NCBI GenBank assembly: GCA_902779135.1
Contig: CACZAR010000006.1
Span: 1-44,522, forward strand
DNA length: 44,522 nt
Reading direction: 5' to 3'
Origin: an uncultured Coriobacteriaceae bacterium
Lineage (GTDB): Bacteria; Actinomycetota; Coriobacteriia; Coriobacteriales; Eggerthellaceae
This document shows positions 14,192-22,501 of the stretch, piece by piece. Under the pieces are notes generated by a model. The model was given only the letters and a program-made list of their open reading frames with translations, ran no database searches and was not told where the DNA came from. Position 1 is the stretch's first letter. Each line of letters opens with the position of its first letter. The position numbers were made by a program, and so were the translations under genes.

Positions 14192-15334
14192 TTATGCGGG
14201 GTTCTCGCCGTTGAGGATGCGGGAGCACTCGTCGTCGGTGAGCTGGTAGCCGTAGTACTGCATGTAGAAGTCCTTCGTCTCCTTCTCGATGTCGACATCG
14301 GCGAACTTATCGGGGTTGAACTTCTTGGCAGCCCACAGCACCTGAAGCGCTTCCTCGCCGGAGTAGCGGTCCCACGAGAACACGCCGTTCGGGTTGGCGT
14401 AAACGGCGCCGTTCTTGACGGCGGTGATGCCGCTCCAGGCCTCGTCAGCCTTCAAGGCCTCGACGGCGCTGGCAGCACCGACGCCCATGATGATGACCTC
14501 GGGGTCGGCAGCGACGATTTCTTCCATCGTGACCTCGATGAGGTTGCCTTCCTTCTCGAGTGCGTTGACGCCACCTGCAAGTTTGATCCACTCGTCGACG
14601 ATGCACTTCCTGCCGTCGACTTTGGTGAACGAATCGGAGCTGGCGATGTGCAGGACCTTGACGCGGTCTTCTTCCTTGATGTCCTTCATGCGGTCCTCGA
14701 CGAGCTTGATGTTGGCGTCGAGGTAATCTTGCCACTCCTTGGCGATTTCCTGGGCATCGGCGCCGAGCACCTCGGCCGTGATCCTGATGTCCTCGCGCAG
14801 GCCGTCGTAGTCCTGGAATGCGACGTTGACGGTTGCCAGGCCCTGCTTGCGGGCGGTCTCGGTGACGTCCTTGTCGGATGCGAACACGACGTCGGGCTGC
14901 AAGCTGAGCGCTTCCTCGTAGTTGACCTCGCCGGCGCCAGTGCCCACGACGAGCGCCTCGACGTCCTTCAGGCGCGGATAGATGACATTCGGCCACGGGC
15001 GTTTCTTGAAGACCTCGGTGGTTCCGATCAACTTGTCGGCGGCACCGAGCATCATGATGACCTGGTTGTGGGCATGCCACAGGTCGACGATCGTGTTGAT
15101 CTCGCCAGGAATCTCGACTGCATCGCCCTTGATGTCGGTGATGGTGCGCGTGGCGGCGCCGCTGCCAGATGCAGCAGACGCGCTGCCGGAGGCGCTAGCG
15201 CTCGCAGAACCGGAGGCTGCAGCCGAGCCTGATCCGCTCGAGCAACCAGCCAAGCCTGCGACCAATGCAGCTGCAGCAGCTCCAGAGCCGACCTTCACGA
15301 ATTGACGCCTTGAAATACCGTCGTTGTAAGCCAT
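14192..15334 (-). CDS. Tat-type substrate-binding lipoprotein, FecB/MolA type (system 2)
   Basis: A 380-aa binding lipoprotein. The N-terminus has a twin-arginine motif SRRQFVKVG (Arg9-Arg10) and lipobox LAGC (Cys31), then a Ser/Ala/Gly linker. The mature part is a class III binding fold with TDIKGDAVEIPGEINTIVDL, VEALVVGTGAGEVNYEEALSL and VTMEEIVAADPEVIIMG. Tat export implies folding before transport. AAGGAGGAG, 5 nt upstream, fixes the start at 15334. It is divergent from the permease at 15502 with which it should function. The ligand is probably an oxyanion by context, but iron or corrinoid cannot be excluded. Confidence 0.88.
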   Translation of the reverse strand: MAYNDGISRRQFVKVGSGAAAAALVAGLAGCSSGSGSAAASGSASASASGSASAASGSGAATRTITDIKGDAVEIPGEINTIVDLWHAHNQVIMMLGAADKLIGTTEVFKKRPWPNVIYPRLKDVEALVVGTGAGEVNYEEALSLQPDVVFASDKDVTETARKQGLATVNVAFQDYDGLREDIRITAEVLGADAQEIAKEWQDYLDANIKLVEDRMKDIKEEDRVKVLHIASSDSFTKVDGRKCIVDEWIKLAGGVNALEKEGNLIEVTMEEIVAADPEVIIMGVGAASAVEALKADEAWSGITAVKNGAVYANPNGVFSWDRYSGEEALQVLWAAKKFNPDKFADVDIEKETKDFYMQYYGYQLTDDECSRILNGENPA

Positions 15335-15389
15335 GATTTCTCCTCCTTGCAATGCCGATTCACCTCGGCAGGGGCGCTCGATCCTTCCG

Positions 15390-15460
15390 ATTATTCGAGC
15401 ACCTAAATATTATTGAATAGATTGGATATTTACAAGAGGGTATTTTTGATACAGAATAAT
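15390..15460. promoter_or_regulatory. Divergent promoter region of system 2
   Basis: A 167-bp AT-rich divergent gap with ATTATTC (15390-15396), ATTATTGAAT (15409-15418) and GAATAAT (15454-15460), the element that recurs before other island operons. Confidence 0.45.
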
Positions 15461-15501
15461 CTGATGCGGCGATGATTGGACACCTAGAAAGCAGAGAATC
15501 C

Positions 15502-16629
15502 ATGAACGACAAGAACGAAAGCGCCCAATCGAGCGAAGCGGCGTCAAACGGCGCTACTGAAAAACCTTCTGGGAAAGCGAAAAAGAAGTTTGCGCCCGAG
15601 GACGCGACCATCGAGGGCAAGAAGCAAGCACCGCTCGGTATCATTCTCATCGGATGTGGCATCGTGGTTGCGGCGCTGGCCATCGCCTCGCTATGCATCG
15701 GTCGCTACTCCGTCGATTTGCAAACCACGTTTGCGATTCTGACCTCTCCATTCACAAACGCGGATCCAACGTGGACTTCCAACGACTACAACGTCATCAT
15801 GAACATCCGCTTGCCCCGTGTGTGCGCCGCGTTCCTCGTAGGTGCATCTCTGGCACTGTCGGGCGCATCGTACCAGGGCGTGTTCCAGAATCCTCTTGTC
15901 TCGCCTGACTTGCTGGGTGTCTCGTACGGCGCGTGCGTGGGTGCGGCGCTGTCGATCTTGCTATACATGAACACCTGGCAGACGCAGTTGTTCGCGTTCG
16001 TTGGCGGTCTGGTCACCGTGTTCATCACCGTGTCCATCCCGAAGTTCATGCATCGCCATTCGAACGTCATGATGGTGCTCTCGGGTGTTATCGTCGGCGG
16101 GTTCATGTCGTCAATCCTCGGTCTCATGAAATACGTAGCCGACCCCGACACACAGCTCGCCTCCATCGTGTACTGGCAGCTTGGTTCCATTGCGAAGGTC
16201 GATTTCGACGTGTTGCGCTACACAGCACCGGTCATGATCGTTGCCGCCATCGTGCTTGTGGCCATGCGTTGGCGTTTGAACCTCATCTCGCTCGGCGAAG
16301 AGGAAGCGCGTTCGCTCGGTGTCGACCTGCGTCGTGAGCGCAACGTCATCATCATCGCGTCAACATTGCTTACGGCATCGGCTGTATCAGTTGCAGGTAC
16401 CATTGGATGGGTGGGTTTGATCATTCCGCATGTCACGCGCCGCATCGTCGGTTCCGACAACAAGCGGTTGATTCCCACGGTCATCTTGGTGGCGGCTGCA
16501 TTTATGATTCTGGTCGATTTGTTCGCGCGCAACATCTCGGGCTACGAGATTCCGCTCGGCATCTTGACAGGCCTCGTCGGCGCTCCGATTTTCGGCTACA
16601 TCCTCGTGAAGCAGCGCGATGTCGATTAA
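15502..16629 (+). CDS. FecCD-family ABC permease (system 2)
   Basis: A 375-aa permease, paralogous to the one at 8383. A ~45-residue Lys/Glu-rich cytoplasmic N-terminus is followed by about ten membrane segments. Landmarks are NIRLPRVCAAFLVGASLALS, YQGVFQNPLVSPDLLGVSYG, SLGEEEARSLGVD and GWVGLIIPHVTRRIVGSDNK. ATG 15502 (MNDKNES) is preferred; an in-frame ATG at 15472 would add ten residues, and neither has a strong ribosome binding site. It pairs with the ATPase 88 bp downstream and the divergent binding protein. Confidence 0.92.
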   Translation: MNDKNESAQSSEAASNGATEKPSGKAKKKFAPEDATIEGKKQAPLGIILIGCGIVVAALAIASLCIGRYSVDLQTTFAILTSPFTNADPTWTSNDYNVIMNIRLPRVCAAFLVGASLALSGASYQGVFQNPLVSPDLLGVSYGACVGAALSILLYMNTWQTQLFAFVGGLVTVFITVSIPKFMHRHSNVMMVLSGVIVGGFMSSILGLMKYVADPDTQLASIVYWQLGSIAKVDFDVLRYTAPVMIVAAIVLVAMRWRLNLISLGEEEARSLGVDLRRERNVIIIASTLLTASAVSVAGTIGWVGLIIPHVTRRIVGSDNKRLIPTVILVAAAFMILVDLFARNISGYEIPLGILTGLVGAPIFGYILVKQRDVD

Positions 16630-16637
16630 TTGCATGC

Positions 16638-16668
16638 AATGAGTCAGGGGCCAGGGCACCGACTCATT
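16638..16668. repeat. GAGTC-family palindrome (copy B1)
   Basis: AATGAGTC and GACTCATT arms enclose a 15-nt GC-rich core, AGGGGCCAGGGCACC. It lies in the permease-ATPase gap, 49 nt before the ATPase start. Confidence 0.75.
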
Positions 16669-16717
16669 TCCCGCAGGAACGGTTCATCGATTTGAATGTA
16701 TGGAAAGGTTTGCAGAA

Positions 16718-17503
16718 ATGGAACCCCTCATTGAAGTCAAAGACCTGGCTTTCCAATACTCGGCCCGCCGTGGAAACGTGTTCCAGAACGTTTCGTTCAG
16801 CGTGGAGAAAGGCGAGATGCTCACGCTGCTCGGGCCCAATGGTGCGGGTAAGTCGACGCTTCTGAACTGCATTGCCGGCTTAGCATCGCCCACCGAGGGC
16901 TACGTGAAGGTGAATGGCGAACCCGTCGAGAACTATTCCACACGCCGCTTGGCCAAACACATAGGTTACGTGCGCCAGCACATTGCAGTGACTTACGGCT
17001 ATACGGTACGTGAATACCTGGTCATGGGTGCTGCACCGCGCATTGGCATGTTCGCTACGCCCAAAGAGGAAGACTACGAGCGTGTTGAGGAAGCCATTGC
17101 CGATCTGGAGCTTCAGAAACTGGCCGATCGCACCGTGTCTCACCTTTCTGGAGGCGAGCGTCAGCGTGTCGCCGTGGCGCGCGCCATCGTTCAGAATCCC
17201 GAGGTCATATTGTTCGACGAACCTACCAGTGCGCTTGATTTCGGCAACCAGATTCGCGTCATGCGCACATGCAAGGATTTGGTTGAACGCGGGTACGCCG
17301 TCATCATGACGACGCACAACCCCGACCAGCCCATCCTTCTCGGCGGCAAGGTGGCCATGCTGAATGCCGACGGCACGCTTGCCGTGGGCGATGCGGACAC
17401 GACGCTCACGAGCGAGCGTTTGAGCGAGCTGTATGGCACTGAGCTGCATCTCGTTTACGTTGAAAAGGTCGACCGCGTCGCTTGCGTGTCGAGTAAGCTC
17501 TAG
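16718..17503 (+). CDS. ABC transporter ATPase, FecE/MolC type (system 2)
   Basis: A 261-aa ATPase for system 2. Walker A is GPNGAGKS (39-46), the signature LSGGERQR (143-150) and Walker B VILFDEP (163-169), with H-loop TTHNPDQP. ATG 16718 is chosen because GGAAAGG lies 9 nt before it; an in-frame ATG at 16700 would add six residues and overlaps that ribosome binding site. It is separated from its permease by a GAGTC-family palindrome. Confidence 0.92.
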   Translation: MEPLIEVKDLAFQYSARRGNVFQNVSFSVEKGEMLTLLGPNGAGKSTLLNCIAGLASPTEGYVKVNGEPVENYSTRRLAKHIGYVRQHIAVTYGYTVREYLVMGAAPRIGMFATPKEEDYERVEEAIADLELQKLADRTVSHLSGGERQRVAVARAIVQNPEVILFDEPTSALDFGNQIRVMRTCKDLVERGYAVIMTTHNPDQPILLGGKVAMLNADGTLAVGDADTTLTSERLSELYGTELHLVYVEKVDRVACVSSKL

Positions 17504-17525
17504 TTTAAAAGCTGACAATCGGGAA

Positions 17526-17598
17526 AGCTGGCACACCGGTACCAGGTACCTATGTATCAAGTTTTGACACATAGGTACCTGGTACCGGTGTGCCAGCT
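17526..17598. repeat. Double GGTACC-family element (copy A4), 73-bp inverted repeat
   Basis: Two head-to-head units form one long inverted repeat. The outer arms begin AGCTGGCACACCGGTACC and continue through a second GGTACC to CTATGT; the centre reads ATCAAGTTTTGAC. It sits in the convergent gap between ATPase 2 and modD, the typical place for bipartite REP elements, and may form the 3' end of both mRNAs. Confidence 0.85.
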
Positions 17599-17631
17599 GC
17601 GTGCCAGCATCCATATGTCATTCCAATGTGA

Positions 17632-18474
17632 TTACAGCGCGGTCATGCGCACGCTCATGTCGAGGGGCTTGGCAGCGAAAGGCGCTGTCGTGGCGAGGCC
17701 ATCGACACCTGTCGCGGCGTATGCGGCAGCGTTGCTAGGATTGATGCCACCTGCTGCTATGAGCGTGACGTACGGGTTGGCGGCGCGCAGCTCCTCAACC
17801 AGCGAAGCGAGTTCTTCGGCTGGCACCTTGTCGAACTGGATGCCATCGACGCCTGCTTCGGCCAGCACGCGTGCTTGGTCGACTGTCGCCTCCACGAACA
17901 GCTTCTTCTCGATGCAACGGCTGCGGAATTCGGGGATGCGCTTGACGAATTCGTCGAAGCCTCCGAGGAACTTCATGTGATGGTCGAACACGAGCACCGT
18001 TTCGGAAAGCCCGAGGCGATGGGGGAACGCTCCACCGACCATGACGGCTTCGACGAGCAGGTCTTTGCAACCAGGCATGCTCTTGCGTGTGGTCAGCACT
18101 TCGCAATGCGGGTTCACCTCGTGTACGGCGTCAACCATGGAGCGCGTCTTCGTCGCGACGGCCGATAGATGGTCAAGCAGGTTGAGACCTACCTTCCATA
18201 CCTGGTGCAGGCTGCCGGCTGTTCCACGAACGCGAAGGATGGGCTCATCTGGCACGATACAATCGCCCGACTCATGAAGAACTTCGACCTCGCAACCTGC
18301 ATTTTTCGCCAAACGAGCGACTTCGTCGACGCCGGCGACCACGCATGCCTCGCGCGAGAAATACTCCATTTCACCGGGCGCGTTGTCGATGCCCAGGACG
18401 AGGCTCGTCAAATCGACGTAGGGCACGTCTTCGGAGATGAAGTAATCCAGGCGGCTATCGGATATGCGCAACAT
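17632..18474 (-). CDS. modD: ModD, QAPRTase-like molybdenum-cluster protein
   Basis: A 280-aa protein with the quinolinate phosphoribosyltransferase fold (N-terminal domain to residue ~105, then a TIM-barrel half). Visible family blocks are DVPYVDLTSLVLGI at the start, LNLLDHLSAVATKTRSMVDA, TTRKSMPGCKDLLVEAVMVGG and VTLIAAGGINPSNAAAYAATG at the end. ModD is the branch found with molybdate transport genes; NadC itself is normally beside nadA/nadB, which are absent here. AAGGAG lies 7 nt before ATG 18474. Its exact reaction is not established. It is divergent from modA1. Confidence 0.88.
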   Translation of the reverse strand: MLRISDSRLDYFISEDVPYVDLTSLVLGIDNAPGEMEYFSREACVVAGVDEVARLAKNAGCEVEVLHESGDCIVPDEPILRVRGTAGSLHQVWKVGLNLLDHLSAVATKTRSMVDAVHEVNPHCEVLTTRKSMPGCKDLLVEAVMVGGAFPHRLGLSETVLVFDHHMKFLGGFDEFVKRIPEFRSRCIEKKLFVEATVDQARVLAEAGVDGIQFDKVPAEELASLVEELRAANPYVTLIAAGGINPSNAAAYAATGVDGLATTAPFAAKPLDMSVRMTAL

Positions 18475-18492
18475 GATTGCTCCTTAATAACG

Positions 18493-18500
18493 AATTATTC
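18493..18500. promoter_or_regulatory. GAATAATT element between modD and modA1
   Basis: AATTATTC (GAATAATT on the minus strand) lies 19 bp upstream of modD in a 158-bp AT-rich divergent gap. AAATAATCTAG at 18542 is a related box closer to modA1. Confidence 0.45.
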
Positions 18501-18632
18501 AATTCCCAGTAATATGCTACGTTGAAAACAATTTTTACAACAAATAATCTAGCACTACTATAACAACTTTGCTTGAGAACAATCGCGCAGTGGGCGTTTT
18601 GAATCAAGCGGGAAAGGAAGGCGAGGGATTCT

Positions 18633-19520
18633 ATGAAGAGCTCGGCATTGAACCATTCATATTCGAGGCGCGATGTAATCAAGCTGACCGGCATTGCAGG
18701 AGCAGCTTTGGCGGGAAGCGCGTTGTTTGCAGGCTGCTCGTCTTCGGGTGGGTCGGCATCTGCAAGTGCTAGCGCCGCAAGTGCAAGTGCGTCAGGGAGC
18801 GCGAGTGCTGCAAGCGCCAGAGCGTCTGCGAGCGCAGCATCGCTTACGGGTTCGCAACTGAACATTTACTGTGGTGCAGGCATGACTGATCCGTTCACCG
18901 AGATTGCCGAGGCCTTCGAGAAGGCAACCGGCTGCAAGATGAACGTCACGTTCGCGAATGCCGCCCAGATCCAAACGCAGATCGACACGACGAAGGAAGG
19001 CGACTTCTTCATCGCAGGTTCGGCTGAGGAACTCAAACCGGTCGAACAGTATGTCCAGGAAAGTGAAAGCCTCGTCAAGCACATCCCGGTTATCGCAGTG
19101 CCCACCGCCAACCCGAAAGGCATTGCGGGACTGGCCGACCTGGCGAATGCCGACACGCTGCTGATCGGTGACCCCGAGTCGACGCCCATTGGCAAGATCG
19201 CCAAGAAAGCTCTCACCGATGCCGGCATTTGGGAAGGCCTCAACGCAAAGGGTGCCATCACCACGACCACGACCGCTCCGCAGATTGCGACCGCGCTGGC
19301 CAACGGCGAGGGCGATGCGGGCATCGTTTGGAAAGAGAACGTCAAGGCCGATGGTGCCACGATTGTCGAAACGGCGGATCTCGACAGCTATGTGAAAGTC
19401 ATCCCGGCTGCTTTGCTCACCTCTGTTGCCGATGAGGTTGCTGCCGCCGAGTTCCAGGATTACTTGGGCACGACTGAGGCCCAGGATATCTGGAAAAAGT
19501 ATGGCTACGAACTGGCGTAA
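18633..19520 (+). CDS. modA: ModA-type molybdate/tungstate-binding lipoprotein 1 (Tat signal)
   Basis: A 295-aa lipoprotein with twin-arginine motif SRRDVIKLTG (Arg12-Arg13), lipobox FAGC (Cys35) and a ~35-residue Ser/Ala linker. The mature domain is a ModA-like type II binding fold: LNIYCGAGMTDPFTEIAEAF, DFFIAGSAEELKP, PVIAVPTANPKGIAGL, LLIGDPESTPIGKIAKKAL and GDAGIVWKENV. These proteins bind the bare tetrahedral oxyanion. GAAAGGAAGG lies upstream. modB1 and modC1 follow. Whether it favours Mo or W is not visible. Confidence 0.9.
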   Translation: MKSSALNHSYSRRDVIKLTGIAGAALAGSALFAGCSSSGGSASASASAASASASGSASAASARASASAASLTGSQLNIYCGAGMTDPFTEIAEAFEKATGCKMNVTFANAAQIQTQIDTTKEGDFFIAGSAEELKPVEQYVQESESLVKHIPVIAVPTANPKGIAGLADLANADTLLIGDPESTPIGKIAKKALTDAGIWEGLNAKGAITTTTTAPQIATALANGEGDAGIVWKENVKADGATIVETADLDSYVKVIPAALLTSVADEVAAAEFQDYLGTTEAQDIWKKYGYELA

Positions 19521-19538
19521 GCCAATTCCTTCCCTTCC

Positions 19539-19574
19539 GAACGCGGGCGTCTCAGCGTGAAGGCGCCCGCGTTC
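19539..19574 (+). promoter_or_regulatory. Hairpin between modA1 and modB1
   Basis: Perfect 11-bp arms GAACGCGGGCG and CGCCCGCGTTC with a 14-nt loop lie 13 nt before the modB1 start. Without a T-run it probably stabilises the modA1 mRNA and lowers permease expression. Confidence 0.6.
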
Positions 19575-19587
19575 CCATAACCACATC

Positions 19588-20442
19588 ATGTCAAGTCAGA
19601 CGAATTACAAGGAGAAGCATGCAGGTCGTAAACGCGACCTGTTTCCCATTGTTTGCATCGTTATCGCATGCGTACCGCTGCTGTTCATCTGCAGCGCCAT
19701 CCTGACTATCATTGCCGGCGGTGTCACGCACGTTGGCGAGGCGGTCACGTCTGCCGAGGTGCTGTTCTCTTTGCGCATGAGCGTCGTGACGTCGACCATA
19801 TCGACGACGCTGTGCTTGCTGCTGGCATTGCCCACGGCTTATGCGCTCACGCGTACGAGCATGCCGTTCAAACGTGCGGCAGAGACGCTCATGCAGTTGA
19901 CGCTCTCGCTTCCCTACATCTTGCTGGGCTTCGCTTTGCTTCTGATGTTCTCGTCGCCAGCGGGCAAGGCGCTCAAAGATATTGGTTTCGCAGTGGTCTT
20001 CCAACCTGTCGGCATCGTGTTCGCCCAACTCATCGTGAACTTGCCGTTTTCGATTCGCATGGTGCGCACCGCGTTCGGCGACGTGAACCCGCGCATGGAG
20101 TTCGTGGCCAAGACGCTCGGTGCCAGTTCGTTCGAGACGTTTCGCACGATCATATTGCCCATATGCCGCAACTCGATCATCTCGACGTTCGTGCTTACAT
20201 GGGCGCGTGGTATGGGCGAATTCGGTGCCACGCTCATGCTCGTCGGCGTTACACGCATGCGCACCGAAACGTTGCCGGGCAGCGTGTACCTCTCCATCTC
20301 CACGGGCAATACCGACACGGCCATGGCAACCGCGATGATCATGCTCATCGTGTCGGCTGTCACGCTTGTGGTGACGAACGTGCTGAGCAAGCCCGTTGGT
20401 GGCAATCGCGTTGAACGGAAGCGACGGAAGAAGGCAGGGTAG
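19588..20442 (+). CDS. modB: ModB-type permease 1
   Basis: A 284-aa inner-membrane permease with about six membrane segments. It has the binding-protein-dependent transport signature, with the EAA loop region EFVAKTLGASSFETFRTIIL and ILPICRNSI, and WARGMGEFGATLMLVG near the C-terminus, typical of ModB/CysT permeases. The start codon has no clear Shine-Dalgarno and lies right after the hairpin, suggesting weak or structure-controlled translation. A short Arg/Lys-rich tail ends the protein. The partners are modA1 and modC1. Confidence 0.9.
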   Translation: MSSQTNYKEKHAGRKRDLFPIVCIVIACVPLLFICSAILTIIAGGVTHVGEAVTSAEVLFSLRMSVVTSTISTTLCLLLALPTAYALTRTSMPFKRAAETLMQLTLSLPYILLGFALLLMFSSPAGKALKDIGFAVVFQPVGIVFAQLIVNLPFSIRMVRTAFGDVNPRMEFVAKTLGASSFETFRTIILPICRNSIISTFVLTWARGMGEFGATLMLVGVTRMRTETLPGSVYLSISTGNTDTAMATAMIMLIVSAVTLVVTNVLSKPVGGNRVERKRRKKAG

Positions 20443-20464
20443 GGAATCACGCTGTTTGCGAGTG

Positions 20465-20492
20465 AATGAGTTGGGGCTAGGGCGCCGACTCT
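20465..20492. repeat. GAGTC-family element (copy B2, diverged)
   Basis: AATGAGT and GACTCTT arms around a GGGGCTAGGGCGCC core. It lies between modB1 and modC1 and ends 25 nt before the modC1 start. Confidence 0.55.
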
Positions 20493-20517
20493 TCAGCGAC
20501 CAACTTCAGAGGAGTTC

Positions 20518-21228
20518 ATGGCAGGAAGCATCGACATACGCAGCTTGCGGGTTACGCGGGGCGAGTTCACCCTGGCGGTGGGTGAGCTTTCGGTCAATGC
20601 GGGCGAGATCTTCGCCATCCTTGGCACGACCGGATCAGGAAAGACCGTGCTCATGGAGTCGATTGCCGGCGCATACCCCATCGACGAAGGAGAGATCCTG
20701 CTCGATGGCAAAGATGTCGACACGTTGCCCATTCAGCAGCGCCACTTGGGCATCCTGTATCAGGATTACGCGCTGTTCCCTCACATGACCGTACGCGACA
20801 ACATCGCCTATGGCCTCAAGCGCGCCCGTCCACGTCGCCACGACATTGATGAGCGCGTTGACGAGATGCTCGAGTTGTTCGGCATCGGGCATTTGGCCGA
20901 CCGTTATCCCGGCGTCATCAGCGGGGGAGAGTCACAGCGGACAGCGCTTGCCCGCGCGCTCGTGCTCCGCCCCGAGATCCTCATCCTCGACGAACCGTTC
21001 TCGGCTCTCGACCCCACGACTAAGCTGGCGATGTACGACATGCTGCGCGAGGTTCATGCGAGCTTCGGATGCACCATCGTGTTCGTCACGCATGATTTCA
21101 ACGAAGCGCAAACACTTGCCGATCGCGTCGGCATCATCTTGGATGGACAGCTGTGCTGCGTGGTCAATGCTTGCGAGCTCTTCGATGAAGCGCATGCTCC
21201 AGAGGTCAAGCAGTTTTTGGGAATCTAG
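20518..21228 (+). CDS. modC: ModC-type ABC ATPase 1 (short form)
   Basis: A 236-aa ATPase of the molybdate/tungstate importer with Walker A GTTGSGKT (36-43), Q-loop YQDYALFPHM, signature ISGGESQR (134-141), Walker B LILDEP (155-160) and H-loop VTHDFNEA. It consists of the nucleotide-binding domain only and lacks the C-terminal Mop domain of E. coli ModC, so feedback inhibition by cytoplasmic oxyanion through that domain is not expected. Family members of this length occur in WtpC/TupC-like systems. Confidence 0.88.
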   Translation: MAGSIDIRSLRVTRGEFTLAVGELSVNAGEIFAILGTTGSGKTVLMESIAGAYPIDEGEILLDGKDVDTLPIQQRHLGILYQDYALFPHMTVRDNIAYGLKRARPRRHDIDERVDEMLELFGIGHLADRYPGVISGGESQRTALARALVLRPEILILDEPFSALDPTTKLAMYDMLREVHASFGCTIVFVTHDFNEAQTLADRVGIILDGQLCCVVNACELFDEAHAPEVKQFLGI

Positions 21229-21286
21229 AGCGTTACTGGGTGGGAAGGGCTGTTTTCGAAGGAATTCTCGAGCATATGTCACATTT

Positions 21287-21302
21287 CATCACTGTTCGTA
21301 AC
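21287..21302 (-). promoter_or_regulatory. Operator-like site upstream of modA2
   Basis: On the minus strand it reads GTTACGAACAGTGATG, matching the moaA site GTTACGAACCGTGACG in 14 of 16 bases. It lies 147 bp before the modA2 start, with the AT-rich promoter between. Confidence 0.55.
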
Positions 21303-21332
21303 ATTATGTCATGATAAAAATAAATACAATTA

Positions 21333-21386
21333 TAAATAATTCCCAATTGACGTTAATCTAGTAACGGAATAATATTAATGAATAAT
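21333..21386 (+). promoter_or_regulatory. AT-rich modA2 promoter with repeated GAATAAT
   Basis: AAATAATTCCC near 21337 and GAATAAT at 21367-21373 and 21380-21386, with TTGACG at 21348. Several -10-like boxes overlap, so the exact start of transcription cannot be chosen. Confidence 0.45.
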
Positions 21387-21448
21387 CTTTCGCACATCAG
21401 AAGAGGTGTGCGAAGACAGTTTCGGAGAAAGCAAAGGGAAGGAAACAC

Positions 21449-22381
21449 ATGAAGAAACGCATGCACATCGTTGTGGCAGCTGCGTTCGCGATGGCGCTCG
21501 TCGCCGCGTTCGCGCTTGTCGGCTGCTCGTCGGGCAGCAACTCCGCATCGGCTAGCGCCACGAGCGCTTCCGCCAGCGCGTCTGCCGCCACAAGCTCCGC
21601 TGCAGCTTCCGGCGAAGCGGTCGAGCTTCAGATCTTCGCAGCTAACTCGCTGTCGAAGGCCATGGCTGAGGTTCAGGAGCTCTACACCAAGCAGAACCCG
21701 AACGTGACGTTCGCCGACACGCAGTACAAGAGCTCCGGCGAGCTGAACTCGATGCTCGAGGGAGGCGCTTATGCCGACATCGAGATCACCGCTTCCAAGG
21801 GCACGATGGATAAGGCTGAAGAAGCTGGCTACATCGACCCGGCAACCCGCGTGACCATGTTCAAGAACGACCTGGTCATCGTCACCGCGGCTGGCAACAA
21901 TGACATCACCGAGGTCACCCTTGACGATGTCGCCGCTGGCAAGTACACCGTGTGCGTGGGCGACGACTCCGTGCCTGCTGGTAACTATGCCAACCAGTCG
22001 CTGAGCACGGTTGGCTGCTTCAACGACCCCGATGGCAAGACCGGCTCCGAGAGCGCCGGCAAGGCCAATGGCACCGATGCTTATGCTGGCACCCCGATCG
22101 AGGGCAAGGTCGTCACTGACACCTCCGTCGGCAACGTCTGCAAGCATGCCGAGTCCGGCGACGTTGACATCGCCTTCGTCTACACCTCCGACGTCGAGCG
22201 CTTCGGCGGCGTGAAGGTTGTCGGTACGGTCCCGGGCGACACCCACAAGAACATCACCTATCCTGGCGCTGTCTGCGCTCAGTCCACCAATGCTGATGCA
22301 GCCAAGGCATTCCTCGATTGGTGCCTCTCCGACAAGGATGCTCAGGAAATTTGGCAGAAGTGGGGCTTCGAGCTCGCCTAA
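21449..22381 (+). CDS. modA: ModA-type molybdate/tungstate-binding lipoprotein 2
   Basis: A 310-aa Sec-exported lipoprotein: hydrophobic signal, lipobox LVGC (Cys26), and a ~30-residue Ser/Ala/Thr linker. The ModA fold begins LQIFAANSLSKAMAEVQELY and continues TQYKSSGELNSMLEGG, ADIEITASKGTMDKAEEAG and NDLVIVTAAGN, the standard oxyanion-binding landmarks. It ends DAQEIWQKWGFELA, like modA1. It is only distantly similar to modA1, so the two are separate lineages rather than a recent duplication. It is followed by a strong terminator, then modB2 and modC2. Confidence 0.92.
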   Translation: MKKRMHIVVAAAFAMALVAAFALVGCSSGSNSASASATSASASASAATSSAAASGEAVELQIFAANSLSKAMAEVQELYTKQNPNVTFADTQYKSSGELNSMLEGGAYADIEITASKGTMDKAEEAGYIDPATRVTMFKNDLVIVTAAGNNDITEVTLDDVAAGKYTVCVGDDSVPAGNYANQSLSTVGCFNDPDGKTGSESAGKANGTDAYAGTPIEGKVVTDTSVGNVCKHAESGDVDIAFVYTSDVERFGGVKVVGTVPGDTHKNITYPGAVCAQSTNADAAKAFLDWCLSDKDAQEIWQKWGFELA

Positions 22382-22446
22382 GTTGGTAATGCTCCGACAA
22401 TGTAAACATACTCTTTGAGTAATAGTCTCGATAGAGTAATATACGT

Positions 22447-22477
22447 GGGGGAGTCGGATAGTCCGGCTCCCCCTTTT
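22447..22477 (+). terminator. Terminator/attenuator between modA2 and modB2
   Basis: A 12-bp stem with GGGGGAG/CTCCCCC outer arms (one wobble) and loop TAG, followed by TTTT and then the modB2 ribosome binding site. Partial termination here would make far more binding protein than permease. Confidence 0.8.
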
Positions 22478-22501
22478 CAAATGAGAGCAAAGGAACGCCC
22501 A

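Noticed and set aside
14093..15232. 379-codon plus-strand frame opposite binding protein 2
   Set aside because: It is the complement of a well-supported lipoprotein gene, has no ribosome binding site and gives no recognisable domain.
17632..18474. Quinolinate phosphoribosyltransferase NadC
   Set aside because: The fold is shared, but there is no nadA or nadB, and the gene is divergent from modA, which fits ModD.
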